This document shows, piece by piece, positions 48,041-58,913 of a DNA stretch of 64,000 nucleotides. The notes beneath the pieces are model-generated. The model was not told where the DNA came from. It was given only the letters and a program-made list of their open reading frames with translations, and made no database searches. Positions within the stretch are counted from its first letter, which is position 1. Each line of letters starts with the position of its first letter. Source of the DNA: Flavobacteriales bacterium (GTDB lineage: Bacteria > Bacteroidota > Bacteroidia > Flavobacteriales_D > Sanyastnellaceae); assembly GCA_016722445.1 (NCBI GenBank), contig JADKIZ010000008.1:123162-187161 (forward strand). The letters run 5' to 3'. A program made the position numbers and the translations under genes.

Positions 48041-51000
48041 CTATTTTACATGAATAATTTTTCTGATCGCGATGAGACGATTGTCGAAATACACTTTCAC
48101 AAAGTAAACTCCTTCACTCAATGGAGACATATCTACCGAAGTTGTTCTTCCATTACACTTTTGATGAATGACCTCAGCACCGACACAATTATTGATCACA
48201 ACATTCCAGTTTTCTGGTTGGGTATGTTTCAAAGAAACATTCAGCATATCTGCGACTGGATTAGGATACACGGTCGTTTCAATGTGAGAAATATCTTCCA
48301 TACCAATAGAGGGCTGCATGCCTATGGTGAAGACACCACCGGATGGAAAATCCACCACGGCTTCAAGAAATTCGCCTTGTTGAATAAGTGGAATGAACGT
48401 GAGCTCAGCGCCTGGAAGGAACTCATCATCAGTGGAGATGATCAGGCCTATGGAAGTTGTAATAGAGAGCATTGCTGCTTCAATTCGAACAGTAACCTCC
48501 CCAATATCTCCTGTTTCATTGTATCCCCAAGTTCTTTCCGTGCGAGAAGATTGAAAAGGATAGATGTCGTTTTGCATTTCAAGACTGCCTTGATCACAAC
48601 CGATCATGAGGTATTCTCCTTCTTCCATTGATGATGGATTTAGGACGTGAATGATACCTCGTCCTTTTGCTGAAGCGTGATAGTCGTAATCCGATTCCTT
48701 TCCAATACCAATCACTTCATACTTCTGTTCCGGGTGATGATATTTTGCGGATGGGCCGAGATCGATGTTGTAAAGCGAAGCCAGATAATTTCGGATTAAG
48801 CTGACATGCGTATTCATCAAACGGGTAGAGTAGAGGAAGTGTTCAGAGATTCTACCTTTTCCAAAACGTTCATTATCATAACCCCAATCATGACCGAAGT
48901 CGATGCTGATGGGCATTTCATCGCTACGTGCGCCGATGTTAACTCCAGGCTGTGGATGCTCGGTGTCATCGAAAAATGTATTCATCCATTGGTGAAGATC
49001 ATCTTGATGATAGGTGAATCCATAAATGTGCGGTGCAGATGCATCAGCGATATAGAAGCTGTTGATACCACTGTAGTCTCCATTGGCATCCACCACTTCA
49101 TTGTGATAATAGTAGTCATTTTTCCATGGATGCATGAGATAGCCGTTTGGCATTCTGGAACTGGCAAACCATCCATGTTCATTGAATTTGATGGTATCCG
49201 TTTCTACGATTACAAATGCAGAAATTGATCTGCCAGGCACCACATCAAACATGGTTAGTGCGTCGTTCACCCCATCAAAGGAAATAGCAGGTTCTCCGCT
49301 GATGCCTTCATCACCGGTAGCTAATTGTGGCATAAAATCCTGTTGGTTTTGAATGGCCGATTCTCCCGAACCCATCAGGTCATTCCAACTGTGAACGACA
49401 CCTCCGGAAAGTTCCACACCATCGTCAGCTCTCAACCAGAATGTCATGCTTTCTGTATCACCCACACCTGCGGGTCCGAGGTATCCAAGTTGTGCAGGCG
49501 CATCAGCAAAGAATAAATGCAAGGTATCGCTTCCTGCGTTTAGCAAAAGCTGTTCGTCAGTTGCAACTTGATCTGGTACCCAAACTTTCACCGGACCAAA
49601 TGTGGTTGGTTGTATCGTCGCAGTGAAATTTTCTGGACCACCATTGATCGCAACTACACTTCCATTTTCAACCATAATGTCTGTAGATACATCGTCGAAA
49701 TCGGTCATGGCTGACTGACTCAGATTTTTATAGAATATAATATTCACATCGAATGCACCAAAAACTTCATTGGTTTCAACCGAATTGGTAACCGAAGCGA
49801 CGGCTGGGAAATTATTGACTTGCTGACTGTAGAGGTCACTTTCCCATAATCCTCTTCCGTACGTGGATGCTTTGATGCGATGCATCTGAGGCAAAGAGCC
49901 ATAGAAGATTTCAAGTTCAGTAACACGCGCACTATAAGGCATTCCATTATTGAATGACATGAAATCAGTCATTGTACTGTCTTTGTAAAAGACACCGAGG
50001 TCAGTTCCCAGATACAATCCCTCAAGTCCCGCATCGGTCGTATCAAGTACTAGCGTATTGGTGGAAATGTTGGGTAATGCAGGACTTAAGAGAGTCCAGG
50101 AATTACCCATGTCGGTGCTTTTATAGACATCATTGTGAAAACAGATGTAAACCAGATTGGAATCGAGCGGACTTGTTTCAATAGCATTAACAGGTACCTG
50201 GAAAAAAGGAAGATTGTCAGAGATATTGACCCAAACCGGATTTTCTGCAAATGCATTGTTTGTTCTGAAAATTTTTCTATTGTCTTTGGCAACGTATAGG
50301 ATATTGTGATTGGCAGAACACGATTCGATTTCGTTGATGTTGGTCGTATTGCCATTTAGTCCATTGCTGATGACTTGCCAGACAATGCTGTCTTTTTCTG
50401 GATGTTTGATGTTCATGGAGCGCCAAACATTCTTCAGTCCGACGAACATGGTATTGGCGGATGAATCACCTTTTGACAAGAGATAAGGCGTGTTCCATGC
50501 TCCTGTCTCATTGATTTCGAGGACGTCGAGACCGCAAATTTTTTCATTGACCACTTCAGGAGTGGTTCTATATACATCACCATAATAAATGCTACCATAG
50601 CGATAATTCACATCAGCGAAATCGTATGCACACTCGAATCCATCACCACCACCGCGTCTTTTCCAATAAACACCATCAAATTCCATGGTTCCATTGTCCT
50701 GGTAACCGGTGAGTGTGTGATTGCCATTGTGCGGTGATTGACCAAGCTGGTAGATCTGTCCGATGACCATACCGTTGCTGATGTCTTTCCATTCTGTGTT
50801 GTTGTCGTAATGGTAAAGTCCACCATCATTGCACAAATAGAGATCGTGGTTGTGTGGAGATATGACCATTTCGTGCATGTCTACATGAAGGTAGTTGTTT
50901 GAAATATCAATCCATGTCGTACCCGCATCGATGGATTTTTTTGCCCTAATGCCTCCGACATAAACCACGTCTGGATTTTCATGATCCGCTTCCAAACAGA

Positions 51001-52120
51001 GGTCGTACCAAGCTTGACCGCCAGTGCTGGAGCCGTCGGCAGCCCAACCCATGATATTGGGAGAATTACTCATGAGTGTAAACGTTTCTCCTGAGTCAAT
51101 GCTTTTGTAGAATCCAGTAAAGGAGTATGTTCCGGTTTTAATTACATAAACCACATCCGGAGCTGCCGGAGTTACCGCAATACACATCCTTACGTTGGTC
51201 CCGATCACTTCTGCCACCCAATCCCAATCTTGTCCACCATCAATGCTCCTAAAGAATTTTCCGCTTGATGTGCAATAGAGAATCTGATCATTTTCAGGAT
51301 GCATTTCAAAATCCTTGATATTACCGGTATTTGGACCAGAAGATGTCCAGGTCACACCATCATCAGTGGATACAAAAAGCCCATCTGTAGTTGCTGCCCA
51401 AACCTGATGTAATGGAGCGTAAAATCTCATTCCATTCACCGTAACATCTTCCATCCCCACATTGGCAAAATCCCAGGTTTCACCGCCATCGATGCTCTTG
51501 ATCACACCCATCCCGGGAGAGTCATTTGCATCACGATCACCCGTACCGGCATATATCGTTTGTGGATTGGATGAATCGAATACAATGGCCGAAATTCCTA
51601 ATGTTGGAAGTTGATCTGTTTTTGGAGACCATGTGAGTCCACCATCCGTTGATTTCCAAACACCACCTGCTGGTGCGCCGGCAAACATGATGAGTGGATC
51701 GGTAGGGTGGAAGGCAACTGCCATCACGCGGCCAACACCTTCAATCATATCGTGTGTGGTAATCTGATCGATGATTGGGCCGAGATTATACCAGTTGCCG
51801 GTCATGGAACGCGACTGATTGTATGCTTTTACATCATGCCATGACCTGAGCACATCGTTTCCATTTGGAATCCTACCTTGATCATTTATTCTGGATTCAT
51901 ACAGCGAAATAAATCGCTCTACCTGTTTGAATCCTTGTCCGCGTTGTTGTGGTTTCACGGGCCATTGCACTTGGTGCTCCAGTTTCAATGAATCCAAAGA
52001 CAAAGAATGGCGGTGCATAAGCGAACTCCAGTCTGTGCTTTCGTTCTGTGCGTTCGAATTTTGAAAGAGAACAGAGGCCAACAACAACAATGGCAGTGGC
52101 AGAAATTTAAAAGATGTCAT
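48041..52120 (-). CDS. T9SS BNR/VPS10-like propeller protein
   Basis: About 1,359 residues, starting at the Met of a signal peptide (FKFLPLPLLLLASVLFQNSNAQ). Residues ~120-800 form a double sialidase/VPS10-like propeller with repeated 'GVWKSTDGGLTWSP', 'GVIKSIDGGETWDF' and 'GLFVSTDDGVTWTS' blocks. After ~800 there is a region with a LamG-like fold (SAFVIVETDTIKFNEHGWFA ... RISEHFLYSTRLMNTHVSLIRNYLASLY). The end is a type A sorting domain (ETTVYPNPVADMLNV ... SEGVYFVKVYF). No frame break. The first ~100 residues (RSWHDVKAYNQSRSMTG) have the WxxxG start typical of this class. It is paralogous in its propeller to the giant gene at 20677-29317. Confidence 0.88.
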   Translation of the reverse strand: MTSFKFLPLPLLLLASVLFQNSNAQNESTDWSSLMHRHSLSLDSLKLEHQVQWPVKPQQRGQGFKQVERFISLYESRINDQGRIPNGNDVLRSWHDVKAYNQSRSMTGNWYNLGPIIDQITTHDMIEGVGRVMAVAFHPTDPLIMFAGAPAGGVWKSTDGGLTWSPKTDQLPTLGISAIVFDSSNPQTIYAGTGDRDANDSPGMGVIKSIDGGETWDFANVGMEDVTVNGMRFYAPLHQVWAATTDGLFVSTDDGVTWTSSGPNTGNIKDFEMHPENDQILYCTSSGKFFRSIDGGQDWDWVAEVIGTNVRMCIAVTPAAPDVVYVIKTGTYSFTGFYKSIDSGETFTLMSNSPNIMGWAADGSSTGGQAWYDLCLEADHENPDVVYVGGIRAKKSIDAGTTWIDISNNYLHVDMHEMVISPHNHDLYLCNDGGLYHYDNNTEWKDISNGMVIGQIYQLGQSPHNGNHTLTGYQDNGTMEFDGVYWKRRGGGDGFECAYDFADVNYRYGSIYYGDVYRTTPEVVNEKICGLDVLEINETGAWNTPYLLSKGDSSANTMFVGLKNVWRSMNIKHPEKDSIVWQVISNGLNGNTTNINEIESCSANHNILYVAKDNRKIFRTNNAFAENPVWVNISDNLPFFQVPVNAIETSPLDSNLVYICFHNDVYKSTDMGNSWTLLSPALPNISTNTLVLDTTDAGLEGLYLGTDLGVFYKDSTMTDFMSFNNGMPYSARVTELEIFYGSLPQMHRIKASTYGRGLWESDLYSQQVNNFPAVASVTNSVETNEVFGAFDVNIIFYKNLSQSAMTDFDDVSTDIMVENGSVVAINGGPENFTATIQPTTFGPVKVWVPDQVATDEQLLLNAGSDTLHLFFADAPAQLGYLGPAGVGDTESMTFWLRADDGVELSGGVVHSWNDLMGSGESAIQNQQDFMPQLATGDEGISGEPAISFDGVNDALTMFDVVPGRSISAFVIVETDTIKFNEHGWFASSRMPNGYLMHPWKNDYYYHNEVVDANGDYSGINSFYIADASAPHIYGFTYHQDDLHQWMNTFFDDTEHPQPGVNIGARSDEMPISIDFGHDWGYDNERFGKGRISEHFLYSTRLMNTHVSLIRNYLASLYNIDLGPSAKYHHPEQKYEVIGIGKESDYDYHASAKGRGIIHVLNPSSMEEGEYLMIGCDQGSLEMQNDIYPFQSSRTERTWGYNETGDIGEVTVRIEAAMLSITTSIGLIISTDDEFLPGAELTFIPLIQQGEFLEAVVDFPSGGVFTIGMQPSIGMEDISHIETTVYPNPVADMLNVSLKHTQPENWNVVINNCVGAEVIHQKCNGRTTSVDMSPLSEGVYFVKVYFDNRLIAIRKIIHVK

Positions 52121-52568
52121 TGCGGCGAATTTAGAAATTGAATACCTCAACAGACGAACAATCGTAGCTCAGAATAGGAAGTCTTCAAGGTATTTTGAAG
52201 AAATTCCCTTCTGAAACTCTTGTCAATCCTCAAAACCGTCATCTAACGGACTAAAATTCCGCGATCAAACGCTTGTTTTTTATTGCCACAATCATGTTTT
52301 TTTGTTGGATCGAAGATAGAACGTATCTCGTTAGGCTAATTAAAACTAAGCCTTTAAACAAAGACTACCGAGATTGGAAAACTAGAACATTGAGTTTGGG
52401 GGAGCACAGGTTACTTGGGTTTGCTTTTGCCTTTTGCCTGTGCTACTCTCAAGCTTTTAATCTAGGACTTAAATCAGATCAGTTTCCTGCATTATGGTTG
52501 TGGCACACTAAGTCGCACAGGGACTGATCTGCGCCTGTCATTCTTTTCAGCTTGCAAATGTGATGACA
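52121..52568. other. Intergenic region with a doubtful small ORF
   Basis: Holds promoters for the leftward gene before it and little else. An 84-codon frame at 52273-52527 (+) has no recognisable domain, with many Trp, Cys and Phe; I do not count it as a gene. No repeat was seen. Confidence 0.4.
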
Positions 52569-52597
52569 TAAAAAAAGCCCTCCGCGGAAGGCTTTTC
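52569..52597 (-). terminator. Terminator of the PorP/SprF operon
   Basis: Stem AAAAGCC...GGCTTTT with an inner TCC/GGA stem and GC-rich loop; on the minus strand it ends in a run of seven T. It lies 23 bp beyond the last gene of the cluster. Confidence 0.8.
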
Positions 52598-52619
52598 TTG
52601 TGCATGACTACAAATTGAA

Positions 52620-53207
52620 TCAGTTTTTTCCAGAAGAGAACTTCAGACCATATTTTGTGTATGGAGTGCCTTCAGCTGTCTTTCCCATGATATTGAGAAG
52701 ACCTGTGATATTCCCTTCAGTAGTGAGTTGCATGAGGAGGACTCTCTTATTTTCACCACAATAAGCTTGTTTATCAGTTGGAACGCAGAACCATGCGCCA
52801 TCCTTAGGAATGCTGATAGCTCCTCCTTTGGTTTCGAAATTGGTGAGGTCGAGATTCAAGACCTGGACGTTGTTATCGTAGTTGTCTACCGCCCCTATGG
52901 TAATCCATGAGTCATATCTCAACTGTGGATTTTCTGTTGCCTGTTTTCTGTTGGATTCTTTTGAGAGTGAGCCGCCATAAGAACATTGGTAAAATGGTTT
53001 GGTGCTTTTTACTTCGAGTTTATTCACTGAATCACCAAACAGGACGTAGACCTGGTCTTTGATGTTGGTCATTTCAGCATAAACACGATAAGTTCGACCC
53101 TTTACATTTCCACCATTGTCCACCTCTTCAACAACAATTTGCTTTACCTGAGAGTGCATGAAGATTGGAGCAGCGAAGAGTAACGCGGCGAAGAATAGTT
53201 TTTTCAT
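52620..53207 (-). CDS. Secreted hypothetical protein of the PorP/SprF cluster
   Basis: A 195-residue exported protein (KKLFFAALLFAAPIFMHSQ). The mature domain has no family I can name; it has paired Cys (FYQCSYGG, FCVPTDKQAYC) and blocks GRTYRVYAEM, RYDSWITIGAVDNYDNN and VLLMQLTTEGNITGLLN that look like a beta-rich fold. It is the third gene of the cassette, 16 bp after porP/sprF. The fixed neighbourhood (SprB-like, PorP/SprF, this gene) suggests a role in the same surface structure. The start at the second Met (MKKLFF) is preferred. Confidence 0.7.
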   Translation of the reverse strand: MKKLFFAALLFAAPIFMHSQVKQIVVEEVDNGGNVKGRTYRVYAEMTNIKDQVYVLFGDSVNKLEVKSTKPFYQCSYGGSLSKESNRKQATENPQLRYDSWITIGAVDNYDNNVQVLNLDLTNFETKGGAISIPKDGAWFCVPTDKQAYCGENKRVLLMQLTTEGNITGLLNIMGKTAEGTPYTKYGLKFSSGKN

Positions 53208-53223
53208 GAGTTGCAATGCTATT

Positions 53224-54189
53224 TTATTTGGCTTTCACGATGCGGTTTCTATCTACCGTGCGTGGTCCGAGTGCGCCACGGGCAATATACTTGCCACGTT
53301 TTCCTGGAATGATGTATCCCAATAGAATTTCGTGTGAAAACGGACTCATGACTTTCGCTGCAGAAGTAGTGAGATCAAAAGAATATCCAAGGAAGAAATT
53401 TTCGTAGAAACCACCCAGATTCAAAGCAACGGCATCGTTATTACGGTAAGTGATGCCAGCCCACGCCATTTCTTTGTATCCAACCTTCACATTCACATCC
53501 AATTGTACAGGTGTTACTGGCGTAAATTTGATCAATCCGCTTGGTTGAATATCGAAATCATCATTCACGAAATACTTGTAAGATCCCATGAATTGGAAGT
53601 GACGCATATTTTTGTTTTCACTGCTGAATGGACTTTCCAGTTTCAGTTTGGTTTGGGCAAGCTGAGGCACACTAAATCCAAAGTAATAATCTTCACCATA
53701 GATCATCATACCGAAATTGGCATCGATGTTCATGTGTGATTCTGCCTGCATGTTGTTCAGCGATTGATCCATCTGGTCATATACAACCAATTTCGAATTA
53801 TCGAATTTGTATTGGCTGGCGGTAAGACTCAATCCAAAACTAACTGCATCATAATTATTCAAATCGATGTGATAAGCTCCTGTGGCTTCAATACCTGTTT
53901 CGGAAATAGCACCACCGGTGTCGTCATGAGAGATGATAGCACCAAAGCCAGAATTTTTTGGCCCTTGCATATGAGCGCTGGCCAACATTGTCACTGGTGC
54001 ACCTTTAAATCCCGCCCATTGATTTCTATATGAAGCAAAAATCGGAATCTGATTCAATGTACCTGCCACAGCAGGATTTACCATGTATGGATTAAATGCG
54101 AATTGTGTACGACGGGTTATCTGTTGAGCTGTCAAGTCCGCAGTGAACAGACAGAAGAGGATTGCAATGTAAAGCGATGTCTTTTTCAT
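53224..54189 (-). CDS. PorP/SprF-family T9SS outer-membrane protein
   Basis: A 321-residue beta-barrel protein of the PorP/SprF family (TIGR03519-like). The signal peptide (MKKTSLYIAILFCLFTADLTAQ) is followed by FAFNPYMVNPAVAGT, then ASYRNQWAGFKGAP, GFGAIISHDDTGG and the C-terminal FFLGYSFDLTTSAAKVMSPFSHEI. SprF of Flavobacterium johnsoniae is needed for display of SprB, which carries a type B C-terminal domain; the gene just upstream here encodes such a protein 13 bp away. I infer a dedicated cargo-porin pair. The family is diverse and several paralogues per genome are usual. Confidence 0.93.
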   Translation of the reverse strand: MKKTSLYIAILFCLFTADLTAQQITRRTQFAFNPYMVNPAVAGTLNQIPIFASYRNQWAGFKGAPVTMLASAHMQGPKNSGFGAIISHDDTGGAISETGIEATGAYHIDLNNYDAVSFGLSLTASQYKFDNSKLVVYDQMDQSLNNMQAESHMNIDANFGMMIYGEDYYFGFSVPQLAQTKLKLESPFSSENKNMRHFQFMGSYKYFVNDDFDIQPSGLIKFTPVTPVQLDVNVKVGYKEMAWAGITYRNNDAVALNLGGFYENFFLGYSFDLTTSAAKVMSPFSHEILLGYIIPGKRGKYIARGALGPRTVDRNRIVKAK

Positions 54190-54202
54190 GTTCTTCGGCG
54201 GA

Positions 54203-57200
54203 TTAATATTTGATGGTTACTGTTCCCATGATTACATCAGCGGATGGCGAGTAATCAATCGTGAAATAATAATCTGCAACTGGGAGCAATTCACCCTGAT
54301 AAGTTCCGTCCCATTGATTTGAATAACCATTGGATGAATAAACCAATTGACCCCAACGGTTGAATACGTTGATCTCACAATCAGGATAATACTCAAGACC
54401 ACCAAGAACCCAGGTATCATTTACACCATCACCATTCGGGGTAATGGCTGTTGCTATGAAGAAACATCCAACAGTTGGTTCCACAAAAACGGATGTAGAA
54501 AGTGTACAGCCAATATCGTCAGTTACAATTACAGTGTATTCCTGACTTGAAGAAAGTCCGGTAGCTGTGGCTGTGGTTTGTGCATCATCATCATCCCACT
54601 GGAAGCTAATAGGCAAAAATCCGTTTTGCACCATCACAGTAGCAGTTCCATCAACTTCATTCCAGCAAGTTTCTGGCGTTGAGAATGTAGTGAGAACCAT
54701 ATCTGTGATGATATCCGGAACAATGACTAATGTATCGAGCAATGCACAGTTTTCTTCATCGATGAGTTGGAAATAAATTTCGCTTTCACCTAAACCTGAA
54801 AGGCTGAAATTGACACTGTCTATTTCGAGTACATCTGTTTCTTCAGGTGTGATGAACAAGGTGAGTTCACCTGTACCTCCGCTGATGTTCACTTCAGCAG
54901 ATCCGTCGAACATACCTGTACAAGTTGGTGCATTCAATAAAACATCAATGGCTAGCGGAGTAGGTTCTGTCAAGGTAAATTCAATGGTATCTGTACAATT
55001 GAAAAGATCACTGATGACCAATTGGTAATCATCAGCACAAAGGGAAGAGATGAATCCATTGACTGGTCCAGTTGAACCAGAATTCACAATGAAGTAATCG
55101 TAAGGAAGAGTACCACCAAACACTTCATAGTTGATTGAACCGTCGCATGCGCCGCCGCCATCTAATGTCATTGAGGGTCATGATCTGACCAAACAGAGAA
55201 TCAGGTTGTCCGATAATGACGTCTTCTTCAGCAAAACATCCGTTGACGTCAGTAACCAAATAGGTGTATGTTCCTGCAGCAAGTCCAAAGATGGTATCGG
55301 GAGCAATGACGTTGCCTGGCGTGATGTTGATTGGATCGGTGCCACCAACTACTTCTATAAATACTTCTCCGTCAGAAAGTCCGTAACAAGTTACATCAGT
55401 AGGCGTCATGATGATTTGCAATGGATTTGGAGAACCAATCACAACATCACTGACAACCTTTTCACAACCACCTTGATCGGTGATGACGATGTCATATGAA
55501 CCAGCGCAGAGATCAGCGTAGGTCACATCGTTTCCGCTGCAAGCACCCAAACAATTTCCTGTGTTCGGTGTGAATGTGTAAGTGAAATTGTCGTAGCTGC
55601 CCTGCACTTCAGTGAGGTAGATAGCTCCATCACAATTTGCAAAACACGAAACAGAATCTGTGCTGAGGGTATAGACAATGTCGTCAGGTTGAGCAATGGT
55701 GATCGTGTCTTGAACGATGCATCCATTATCGTCAGTAATGACAACATGAATATCGTTAGCACAGAGCGCGTTCAGGTTCACTCCGCCGCCACCAACAATA
55801 GTTCCAGTGATGGTGTATGGTAAAGTACCACCAACAACCTCGGGAACAATGGTGCCATCACAGAAACCGAAGCATGTTGCATCAGTTGAAGGATAAGTAG
55901 CAGAAAATTCTGCAGGCTCTGTGATTTCGTATGACCCTGTAAATTCACAACCATTCTCATCGGTAATGGTGACATCATAAGTACCAGAGTCAAGATTGCT
56001 AATGCCGATGTTTAAAGAAGCATTACCGGTGAAAGTCTCAAATGGATCGCCATTATAAAGCCATGTCACGTTGAGTACACCCGTGCCGCCATTCACATTG
56101 CCAAGGATACTGCCATCATCATATCCGAAACATTCAATCACAGTTACAACTGGATTGAATACGAGTTGAGCAGGGCAGGAGATATCTATTGTTTCAGTAG
56201 CTTCACAATCATTCGCATCAGTAAGAACAAACTCATAGGTACCGCAAGTAAGGTTTTCGATGAGTGTGCCACAAGCGATTTGTTGTGCATTATTCATCAC
56301 CACGACAAGGTTACCAGCACCTCCGGAACAATCGACCTGAATAGAGCCGTTGTTTTCACCGAAGCAAAGTTCATCGGTTACCAATTCCACATTGAGTACG
56401 AGTGGATCAGGTTCAGCAACGGTGAAAACGCTTGTGCTGTCGATACAACCAGAATCATCGATCATGGTGATATAATAATCACCAGTAGCGATAGGATTAA
56501 TGGTAAGTCCAGAAGCTTGATCGAGGTAAGTATCTACAACTACACCACTTTCATCAAACAAGGTGTAATCCACATTGCCATTACCGCCGTCAGATAGTTG
56601 GAGAACAGTAGCACCACCGGCACACTCTGCTGTTGTAATGCTCGGAATGGTATCCATTGCGTTTGTTGTGCAAGGTTGCTGCGCAGAAAAGCAAATATCT
56701 AAAGCGATCTGGTCTTGTAATGCAGGATCAAGATAGGAGATGTTAATACAACCATCGATATCACCGCAAGTGGTAAATTGTCCGATGAACACACGACCAT
56801 TGGCATCAGCATGGCTGAGTGAGGCAGGATAAGGCTGGAGGGCAGTTGCTGAGAATATTGCTGCTTCATCCCAGAAAAAACTACCACCATCATAATAGTC
56901 TGTATTGGCAGCACCTTCGAAATCAGTTGTCCAGGTGTTACATTGACCAAGGAAATTGACGATATCGGCATTGGGTGTGCTACTACAAGAAGAACCAATG
57001 GTCAAGAATGAATCGAATTCGCTGGTTGGAATGAAAGTCGGATAAAGACATGTTTCACTGAAACCGAAAGCGGTACCCAATTCATGCTGGAATAGTCCGC
57101 AAGGGGCATTGATGAATACAGTTGAGTCAGCATCCTGCGTACAATCTGCAGGTGATTCTGCTGCGAAAATGGTTGTGAGATAATTGTCGGGATTTGCGAA

Positions 57201-57380
57201 TTGTATCCAAACCTTATAGGTTACATATCCTGTCAGGTCGTGGTTGGCCTCTCCATAGTCTCCATTGTGTACAATCGTTTCAATGTAAAACGGTGGAGTG
57301 GCCAGCTGAGCAGTTGACTGAACTGCTGCTGATCCTAACAAAAACAATAAGACAAATCTCAGGTAGAAATGCTTCATCAT
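54203..57380 (-). CDS. SprB-like protein with gliding-motility C-terminal domain (one frameshift)
   Basis: About 1,059 residues once the break near 55125-55171 is repaired (FGQIMTLND joins TLDGGGACDGSINYEVFGG). MMKHFYLRFVLLFLLGSAAVQ is a signal peptide. Residues ~30-240 form an N-terminal domain with several Cys (SLTIGSSCSS-like, DGCINISYLD). The rest has SprB-type repeats: seven or more copies of a 'CFGxxDGSI...GG...Y.....G....LxxGTYDVTITDxNGC' unit, about 80 residues each. The C-terminus (AITPNGDGVNDTWVLGGLE, NVFNRWGQLVYSSNGY, W.GTYQGE.LPVADYYFTI) is the gliding-motility-associated type B T9SS domain. Expected on the cell surface, moved or displayed by the PorP/SprF partner downstream. Confidence 0.9.
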
Positions 57381-57656
57381 AAGTGGTATTGCTCTAGGTT
57401 AAGTCGCCTGGAGATGGCTCAGTGTTGCATAAGCCACCCGAAGTTACGAGCGGTGCGAATGTAGTGAAGAGCGGGCTGGATTCATACAGGGCAAACAGCG
57501 CAATTTTAAGTGGGTAGAATTATTTTGATATTGTTCAATAAATCAATACATTAAGTAGCTTGACTTATTTGGAAAATTTAAGGGAGAAAATGCCTGCTAC
57601 CAGACTGAAATAAATGGAATTAGAAAAGTTGAACAAAATCGCAGATGTGTTCAACT

Positions 57657-58295
57657 TCAGACCAAAGGCACATAAATCAGTTTTTTTGTTTCAAAAAACT
57701 CTTCCTTAAACCACGATGAAAGTGGATAGGTTTCGATGTCTTTTCGTAGACCGGAGAATTCGTCTTTCAGATCACCACCTTTGAGACACACCAGTCCATT
57801 GGGAATGGCATTGATTTGTTTGCTGATGATTTTGTTTTGACTCCAAGCTAGAAGTTCTTTCATTTCGGCCACAGCACGACTGATGACGAAGTCGAATTTA
57901 TCGCGTACCTGTTCTGACCTGATATGTTGGGCTTTTACATTTTGAAGTCCCAATGCCTGACTCACCTCCTGAACGACAGTAATTTTTTTACCGATGGAAT
58001 CGGTGAGAAGAAATTGCACATCAGGCATCATGATGGCAAGTGGAATACCAGGGAAACCACCACCAGTTCCTATATCCAGGATTTTCGATCCGGGTTGAAA
58101 TTGAATAAACCTATAAATGGCCAGACTGTGAAGGACGTGTCTGACGTACAATTGATCGATATCCTTTCTTGAAATGACATTGATTTTTGAATTCCAATCT
58201 TCATAGAGAGGGTACAACGAAGTGAACTGTTCCCTTTGGGAAGAAGAGAGGTTGGGGAAATAATGAAATATCTCTGAAGGAAGTGGATGACTCAT
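57657..58295 (-). CDS. rsmG: 16S rRNA m7G527 methyltransferase RsmG
   Basis: A 212-residue SAM-dependent methyltransferase (GidB/RsmG) that methylates G527 of 16S rRNA. The family features are NVISRKDIDQLYVRHVLHSL, the SAM motif ILDIGTGGGFPGIPLAI, LTDSIGKKI, and VISRAVAEMKELLAW. The length is normal. It follows rpoE by 9 bp and is part of the same leftward transcript. Confidence 0.95.
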   Translation of the reverse strand: MSHPLPSEIFHYFPNLSSSQREQFTSLYPLYEDWNSKINVISRKDIDQLYVRHVLHSLAIYRFIQFQPGSKILDIGTGGGFPGIPLAIMMPDVQFLLTDSIGKKITVVQEVSQALGLQNVKAQHIRSEQVRDKFDFVISRAVAEMKELLAWSQNKIISKQINAIPNGLVCLKGGDLKDEFSGLRKDIETYPLSSWFKEEFFETKKLIYVPLV

Positions 58296-58304
58296 GGCGA
58301 AGGA

Positions 58305-58913
58305 CTAGTAGTTGTCCTTGGTATTCTGCATCATTTGGAAGAGAAATTCTCGCGCACGGAACAATTGAGCTTTCACTGTACCAAGCGGCAATTTCAATTC
58401 TTCAGCAATTTCTTCATAAGCCAGTTCATCGAAGTAGCGCATCTCTACCAATTTGCGGTAACGTGGTTTTAGTTTATCCACGATTTCACGCATTTTGCGA
58501 ATACGTTCTTCTTTCTGCATGGCTTCAGCCGGATCCAATACAGCATCTTTGATGCTTATCTCAATGGTATCACCATCATCTGTAGTAAAACCTTGGTCAA
58601 TGGATATTGCCCTGATTCTTTTCTTGCGGATAAAGTCGATACAGTTGTTGGATGCAATTTTGAACAACCAAGTAGAGAACGCAAACTGCGGCGTATATTG
58701 ATCAAGGCGTTTGAAAGCTTTGCCAAAAGCTTCGATGGTCAAATCATCGGCATCGTCTTTATTGTTGACCATTTTCAGCAACATGAAATAAATGGGTTCG
58801 CGGTAACGCTGCATCAGTTCAGCATACGCCTTCTGATCCTTTTCATGAAGGGCCTTTTGCACGAGTTTGAAGTCGTACTGACCTTTTTCCGATAAGTGGT
58901 CTATCAGTTCCAT
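58305..58913 (-). CDS. ECF-type RNA polymerase sigma factor
   Basis: A 202-residue sigma-70 family ECF protein. Region 2 (AYAELMQRYREPIYFMLLKMV, DADDLTIEAFGKAF, FSTWLFKIASNNCIDFIRK) and region 4 (LPLGTVKAQLFRARE) are intact. No anti-sigma gene is adjacent, so the signal is unknown; the family resembles the widespread Bacteroidota RpoE-like group. The start codon lies inside the end of the glycosyltransferase gene (10-bp overlap), implying coupling. Confidence 0.93.
   Translation of the reverse strand: MELIDHLSEKGQYDFKLVQKALHEKDQKAYAELMQRYREPIYFMLLKMVNNKDDADDLTIEAFGKAFKRLDQYTPQFAFSTWLFKIASNNCIDFIRKKRIRAISIDQGFTTDDGDTIEISIKDAVLDPAEAMQKEERIRKMREIVDKLKPRYRKLVEMRYFDELAYEEIAEELKLPLGTVKAQLFRAREFLFQMMQNTKDNY

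Noticed and set aside
52273..52527. 84-codon plus-strand ORF
   Set aside because: No domain, unusual composition, and no promoter or ribosome-binding signal; likely chance.
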